64,000 nucleotides of DNA from an uncultured Planctomycetaceae bacterium (GTDB lineage Bacteria; Planctomycetota; Planctomycetia; Planctomycetales; Planctomycetaceae), in NCBI GenBank assembly GCA_943787265.1, contig CALSLT010000035.1, forward strand, positions 62,001 through 126,000, written 5' to 3'. Each line of letters opens with the position of its first letter. The stretch's first letter is position 1. This document shows, one piece after another, positions 60,508 through 64,000 of this stretch. The notes beneath the pieces were generated by a model, which did not search any database, was not told the origin of the DNA, and saw nothing but the letters and a program-made list of their open reading frames with translations. The position numbers were made by a program, and so were the translations under genes.

Positions 60508-63465
60508 TTATTCGTTTTGAGCTGGCACAACCGCTTCGGGACCGGCTTCCAGAATTGCCGCCAGCCTCATCATCGTTTCTGAGTGAGTTGGTTCGTTGGC
60601 GATGTTGCGCGACTCTCGTGGATCGGTCGCGTGATCGTACAGTTCTCGAGCGACGACTTTTTTGGTTTGCCACTCCTGCCACTCGACGTAACGATATCTC
60701 TCGGTTCGAACGGCGTAGCCCATGATGTCTCCGTGGCTACGATGGCGATGTGAGTTCCGGTCGCGTGGATACTGACTGAAAACGGCTTGTTTCCACGGTC
60801 GGTTCGAATCCTCAAGCAGAGGCTTCAGGCTTACGCCTTCGACTCCAGCGGGAGTCTTCAGGTCACAGACGTCTGCCAACGTGGGGTAGACATCAATCAG
60901 TTCGACCAGGCGTCCACACTTCCTGCCGACGTTCTGTTGGCCGGGGACCGAAAGAATCAATGGAACTCGGGTCGATAGTTCGTAGTTATTCGCCTTTGTC
61001 CACAGGCCCTGTTCACCGAGGTGATAGCCGTGGTCGCCCCAGAGTACGACGATGGTGTCGTTCTCGATCTTCGCATGCTGAAGTCTGGCGAGCAGTCGAC
61101 CGACGAGGGCGTCAACGTAACTGACACACGCGTAGTAGCCATGCCGCAGCTTTCGAAGCTGTCGCTCAGTCAGTTGCCCGTCGTTTGGAATATCCAAGTA
61201 GCCTTCGAGCTCCTTCCAACTCCGAACAGCCAGCTCTGGAGCAGAGGTCGGGTGAGTTGAAAATTGCGGCAATGGAACCTCGTCACGCTCATAAAGGTCC
61301 CAGTATTTCTTTGGAGCACAGAACGGAAGATGTGGTTTACGGAACCCAACCGCCAGGAAGAACGGATTGTCTCTCCCGGCTAACTCATCGATAGCTGATT
61401 CGGCAGCCGTGCAGACAATTCCGTCGAGGTAAACGCCGTCATCAACATCCGCAGACTCCGTTGATGATCGCTTAAGCCCTTGTCCTTTAAGATTCATTGG
61501 CAGTGCGTAACGTACGTTCGCAGACCGCACCGTGTCGAAAAGCGGATCGGCAGACCATGAGGGGGGATCCTGAGACGGTGCACCGCCACCGTGATAGATC
61601 TTGCCGATGCTTTGCGTGTGATACCCGTGATTCCTGAAGAGTTGAGGCAACGTGACGACGTCGGGGATTGCCTTCCGGAAGTGAGTATTCAGATCCCAGA
61701 CGCGAATCGTGTCCGGCCGCCTCCCGGTCAACAACGACAATCGGGACGGGCTGCAGACTGCAAGCTGGCAGTAGGCTTTCGTAAAGACTGTTCCGCGTTC
61801 AGCGAGCTGATCGATGTGCGGCGTCACCACGACTTCGTCCCCAAAGCAGCCCAGTGCTGGACGCAGATCATCAACCGCGATGAACAAAACGTTCGGCCTC
61901 GGGACAGCTCGGGCACCGACTCGCGGCGCAAAGAAGTACTCCGGATAGGTCAGCGAAAGGCGGTCTTTCGAAGGAATTCCATCACGGAAACAGGCGTCGA
62001 CTTCAGCCTTCAGCCACCGTAGGTTTTCTTTCTTGAGTAGAGGGTCGCTGGTTTGCTTCCGCCAGCCGGCAAGCTGCTCCTTCAACTCCGTTAGAACCTG
62101 ATTGCGCCCCACATCTTCAGCCAGGTTTTGAAATTCGTACGGATCGGATTTGAGATCGTAGAGTTCGAATTCCGGTGGTTTGTTCATCCGGTGATAAGCT
62201 GACCGAATGGGCTCAGGGGCTGCGTCGATGGTTTCAGGGAGGTCGTCAAAGAACCGCTTCAATGTGAAGTCGTGGCCTGGGTTGACCTGGTCCGGCTGCA
62301 GATTCTGGATGAGCTTATACCGAGCATTCCGGACTGTGCGTTGGGGATAGAAGTTGTGCGCCGAGTGAAGGTGGTATTCGGTAAACAGGTACTCGCGCCA
62401 TTCTGTCGCCTGATCCTTCAGCAGCGGCAGCAAGGATCGTCCAGGAAGTTCATTGACAGGTTCGGCATTGGTCATGGCCAAGAAAGTCGGCATCAGATCG
62501 AGCGTCGAAACCAGCTCGTTGCGAACCTGCTTCGACTTAATCCTGCCTGGCCATCGAGCAATCAGCGGAATTCGAACGCCGCCTTCGTACGAGGTCCGTT
62601 TACCTCGCAGCAGATCGGCTCCGTGGTCGCCGAGATAAACGACAAGCGTATTGTCAGCCTTTCCTGATCGTTTCAGACCATCGAGCAGATCGCCGACCAG
62701 TGAATCAAGGCGACTCATGCAGTTGTAATAGTTGGCCGTCTGCTTTCGCAGATCGGGCGTGTCGAGCCCGAAGTACGCCATCGGTTTCACATCGTCAGCG
62801 GTGAGCGGTTGCTTCGGCAGTCCTTTTACTTGTTCTACGAATGGGCGGTGAGCATCGGGATAGTTGACGCTCAGAAAGAATGGTTCATCACTAGCAGAAA
62901 AGAACGTTTCCGCGCGCTTCGCGTAGTCGTCGATCTTCTTTCGACTGAAATTCGAAGTCGAAATTTCGTGCATATCGAACCGGAACGCCGATTTCGGATT
63001 GATATGCAGCTTCCCGATGAGGCCCGTGCGGTATCCAACCTTGTTCAGACTGCGAACGATGTTGGGGGTGTCCTCGCGGTACATCCGGAACTTCCATGTC
63101 GCCAGTCCGATCTGCCCGTTCTGGTGCGGATACAACCCGGTCAGCAACGCAGCTCGCGACTGACTGCACCCGGCCTGAGGAACAAACGCATTCTCAAACC
63201 GCACACCTTCATTGGCGAGTCGGTCAAGCACGGGAGTCTTCACCGATGGTTCGCCGTAGCACCCCAGTTCCGGACCATTGTCCTCAGAGACGATCAGCAG
63301 AATGTTGGGCTGTTCGCCGGCCAAAGATATCCCCGATAACGCCAACCAGACGAAAGCAAACAGGAAACGCGAAGCGTCAGCGAGGGACGCAACTCCGGAC
63401 GACCGGCGGCCACCCTTCATACTTGAAGCTTCCCCGTCGATGTTTCCTACGAAGACGTTCTTCAT
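60508..63465 (-). CDS. Tandem sulfatase fusion (heparan N-sulfatase-like + iduronate-2-sulfatase-like)
   Basis: 985 residues. ATG 63465 overlaps the upstream sulfatase stop as ATGA; ATG 63420 would put the signal peptide (FLFAFVWLALSGISLAG) nearer the N-terminus. Domain 1 (about 52-470) resembles N-sulfoglucosamine sulfohydrolase: ILLIVSEDNGPELGCYGE, CSQSR at 100-104 within AALLTGLYPHQNGQ, LIGKLHINP and VYLGDHGADLLRGK. Domain 2 (about 523-985) resembles iduronate-2-sulfatase: VLFIAVDDLRPALGCFGDE, canonical CSPSR at 571-575, SIGKIYHGGG, GFRKPHLPFCAPKKYWDLY and LWGDHGYHLGEQGLWTK. The linker VGARAVPRPN looks like a remnant of a second signal-peptide junction. The combination would suit stepwise desulfation of heparan- or dermatan-like glycans. 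Confidence 0.92.
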   Translation of the reverse strand: MKNVFVGNIDGEASSMKGGRRSSGVASLADASRFLFAFVWLALSGISLAGEQPNILLIVSEDNGPELGCYGEPSVKTPVLDRLANEGVRFENAFVPQAGCSQSRAALLTGLYPHQNGQIGLATWKFRMYREDTPNIVRSLNKVGYRTGLIGKLHINPKSAFRFDMHEISTSNFSRKKIDDYAKRAETFFSASDEPFFLSVNYPDAHRPFVEQVKGLPKQPLTADDVKPMAYFGLDTPDLRKQTANYYNCMSRLDSLVGDLLDGLKRSGKADNTLVVYLGDHGADLLRGKRTSYEGGVRIPLIARWPGRIKSKQVRNELVSTLDLMPTFLAMTNAEPVNELPGRSLLPLLKDQATEWREYLFTEYHLHSAHNFYPQRTVRNARYKLIQNLQPDQVNPGHDFTLKRFFDDLPETIDAAPEPIRSAYHRMNKPPEFELYDLKSDPYEFQNLAEDVGRNQVLTELKEQLAGWRKQTSDPLLKKENLRWLKAEVDACFRDGIPSKDRLSLTYPEYFFAPRVGARAVPRPNVLFIAVDDLRPALGCFGDEVVVTPHIDQLAERGTVFTKAYCQLAVCSPSRLSLLTGRRPDTIRVWDLNTHFRKAIPDVVTLPQLFRNHGYHTQSIGKIYHGGGAPSQDPPSWSADPLFDTVRSANVRYALPMNLKGQGLKRSSTESADVDDGVYLDGIVCTAAESAIDELAGRDNPFFLAVGFRKPHLPFCAPKKYWDLYERDEVPLPQFSTHPTSAPELAVRSWKELEGYLDIPNDGQLTERQLRKLRHGYYACVSYVDALVGRLLARLQHAKIENDTIVVLWGDHGYHLGEQGLWTKANNYELSTRVPLILSVPGQQNVGRKCGRLVELIDVYPTLADVCDLKTPAGVEGVSLKPLLEDSNRPWKQAVFSQYPRDRNSHRHRSHGDIMGYAVRTERYRYVEWQEWQTKKVVARELYDHATDPRESRNIANEPTHSETMMRLAAILEAGPEAVVPAQNE

Positions 63466-64000
63466 TCCTGGCCGCCTGTGAATTCGGGATTCGGCTTCAT
63501 TGGATCAGCGCCGACTTCTGTGCGCCACGACTTCAACATGGTGTGCAATTCGGCGACTTTCGCCGGCTCGGTAGCTGACCGATCCATCTTCTCACCGATA
63601 TCAGCGGCGAGGTTGAACAGAGACAATCTGCCGGTTTCGTACGCTTCAATCAACTTCCAGTCCCCAGCACGAATGACTCCCGATGGGAATGCAGATGGGT
63701 GCTGATTGTAGTGCGGGTAGTGCCAGTAAATCGCGTCTCGCTTGAGCCTGCCTGATCCAGTCAAAACGGGAACGAGGCTTTCGCCATCGACATGCTGGTG
63801 AGGACGCGGCGGCAGTAGTGTGGCATCTAGGATCGTTGGGAAGAGATCCATTCCTATAACCGGTTCTGCGGAGACTGCACCTGGTTTGATCTTGCCTGGC
63901 CATCGAACAATAAACGGCACTCGAAGACCGCCTTCGTAGTTCGAACCCTTGTTGGCTCGAAGCGGTGAGTTGCTGGTCGCTTTGGCAAAGCCGCCGTTAT
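63462..64000 (-). CDS. Sulfatase, C-terminal part (5' end outside window)
   Basis: The frame is open to the window edge, so the gene begins beyond 64000. The visible 179 residues start at NGGFAKATSNSPLRANKGSN, with the lysine-containing loop before the YEGGLRVPFIVRWPGKIKPG strand that closes the active site in type I sulfatases. Next come VIGMDLFPTILDATLLPPRP, SLVPVLTGSGRLKRDAIYW-like segment, and GDWKLIEAYETGRLSLFNLA, all family-typical. The formylglycine motif is outside the window. Its TGA stop overlaps the start of the tandem sulfatase gene (ATGA), so the two are co-translated. Confidence 0.9.
   Translation of the reverse strand, partial: NGGFAKATSNSPLRANKGSNYEGGLRVPFIVRWPGKIKPGAVSAEPVIGMDLFPTILDATLLPPRPHQHVDGESLVPVLTGSGRLKRDAIYWHYPHYNQHPSAFPSGVIRAGDWKLIEAYETGRLSLFNLAADIGEKMDRSATEPAKVAELHTMLKSWRTEVGADPMKPNPEFTGGQE

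Noticed and set aside
1..64000. CRISPR arrays, rRNA and tRNA genes
   Set aside because: Looked for direct repeats with regular spacers and for tRNA or rRNA signatures; none recognised by eye. A covariance-model scan could still find a tRNA.

Overview
The window looks like a piece of a Planctomycetota chromosome (Planctomycetales type). The evidence is the gene content: four sulfatase genes with formylglycine motifs, a secreted PVC-type dehydrogenase/haem/DUF1080 giant, Tat-exported Gfo/Idh/MocA and FAD oxidoreductases, pseudopilin-like and parallel beta-helix proteins, DUF3604, and the hairpin repeats typical of this phylum. No rRNA, tRNA or CRISPR array was seen.

Layout. 0-5 kb: end of a sulfatase, a frameshifted gpmI, a decayed IS630 element inserted exactly at the stop codon of an SRPBCC gene, and a small membrane protein. 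5-16 kb: a 1422-residue multidomain haem protein, a GH43-like enzyme, monomeric isocitrate dehydrogenase, a pseudopilin-like protein that runs out of frame into yjbQ, paired palindromic repeats, and yceH. 16-25 kb: secreted carbohydrate-active proteins (beta-helix, propeller glycosidase, sialate-esterase-like, SGNH esterase, alpha/beta hydrolase, FAD oxidoreductase); the first three carry five single-base frame breaks in total. 25-28 kb: a divergent regulatory unit with an Rrf2 regulator, a dyad operator, a Tll0287-like haem protein and a CxxCH protein. 28-40 kb: sialidase-like, beta-helix, sulfatase and DUF3604 genes, then a same-strand run of Gfo/Idh/MocA, HEAT-repeat protein, YceI and a membrane protein.

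40-50.4 kb holds the most unusual locus, a minus-strand operon: blaI, then a BlaR1-like M56 peptidase fused to a large CxxCH sensor-like domain and a repeat-rich tail, then three further genes that carry the same CxxCH domain behind a signal peptide. The last of these is split by an IS21-family element whose istA has lost its 5' end. Nested palindromes lie just upstream of blaI. The architecture suggests proteolysis-controlled de-repression in answer to something sensed by a periplasmic c-type-haem-like domain, not by a beta-lactam-binding domain. The CxxCH family has no function I recognise.

50.7-64 kb: hflK-hflC, then a second group of secreted glycan-degrading genes (sulfatase, Asp-box propeller, sialate esterase, lipase-like hydrolase), a PI-PLC-like protein, and a gene encoding two fused sulfatases (heparan N-sulfatase-like plus iduronate-2-sulfatase-like) translationally coupled to another sulfatase. 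The sulfatases, esterases and propellers are plausibly a toolkit for sulfated, acetylated polysaccharides such as algal or animal glycans; this is inferred from family membership and not shown directly.

Single-base frame breaks, several in homopolymers, occur in gpmI and in three genes between 16 and 21 kb. Either the assembly carries indel errors here or these genes are decaying; read-level data would decide.
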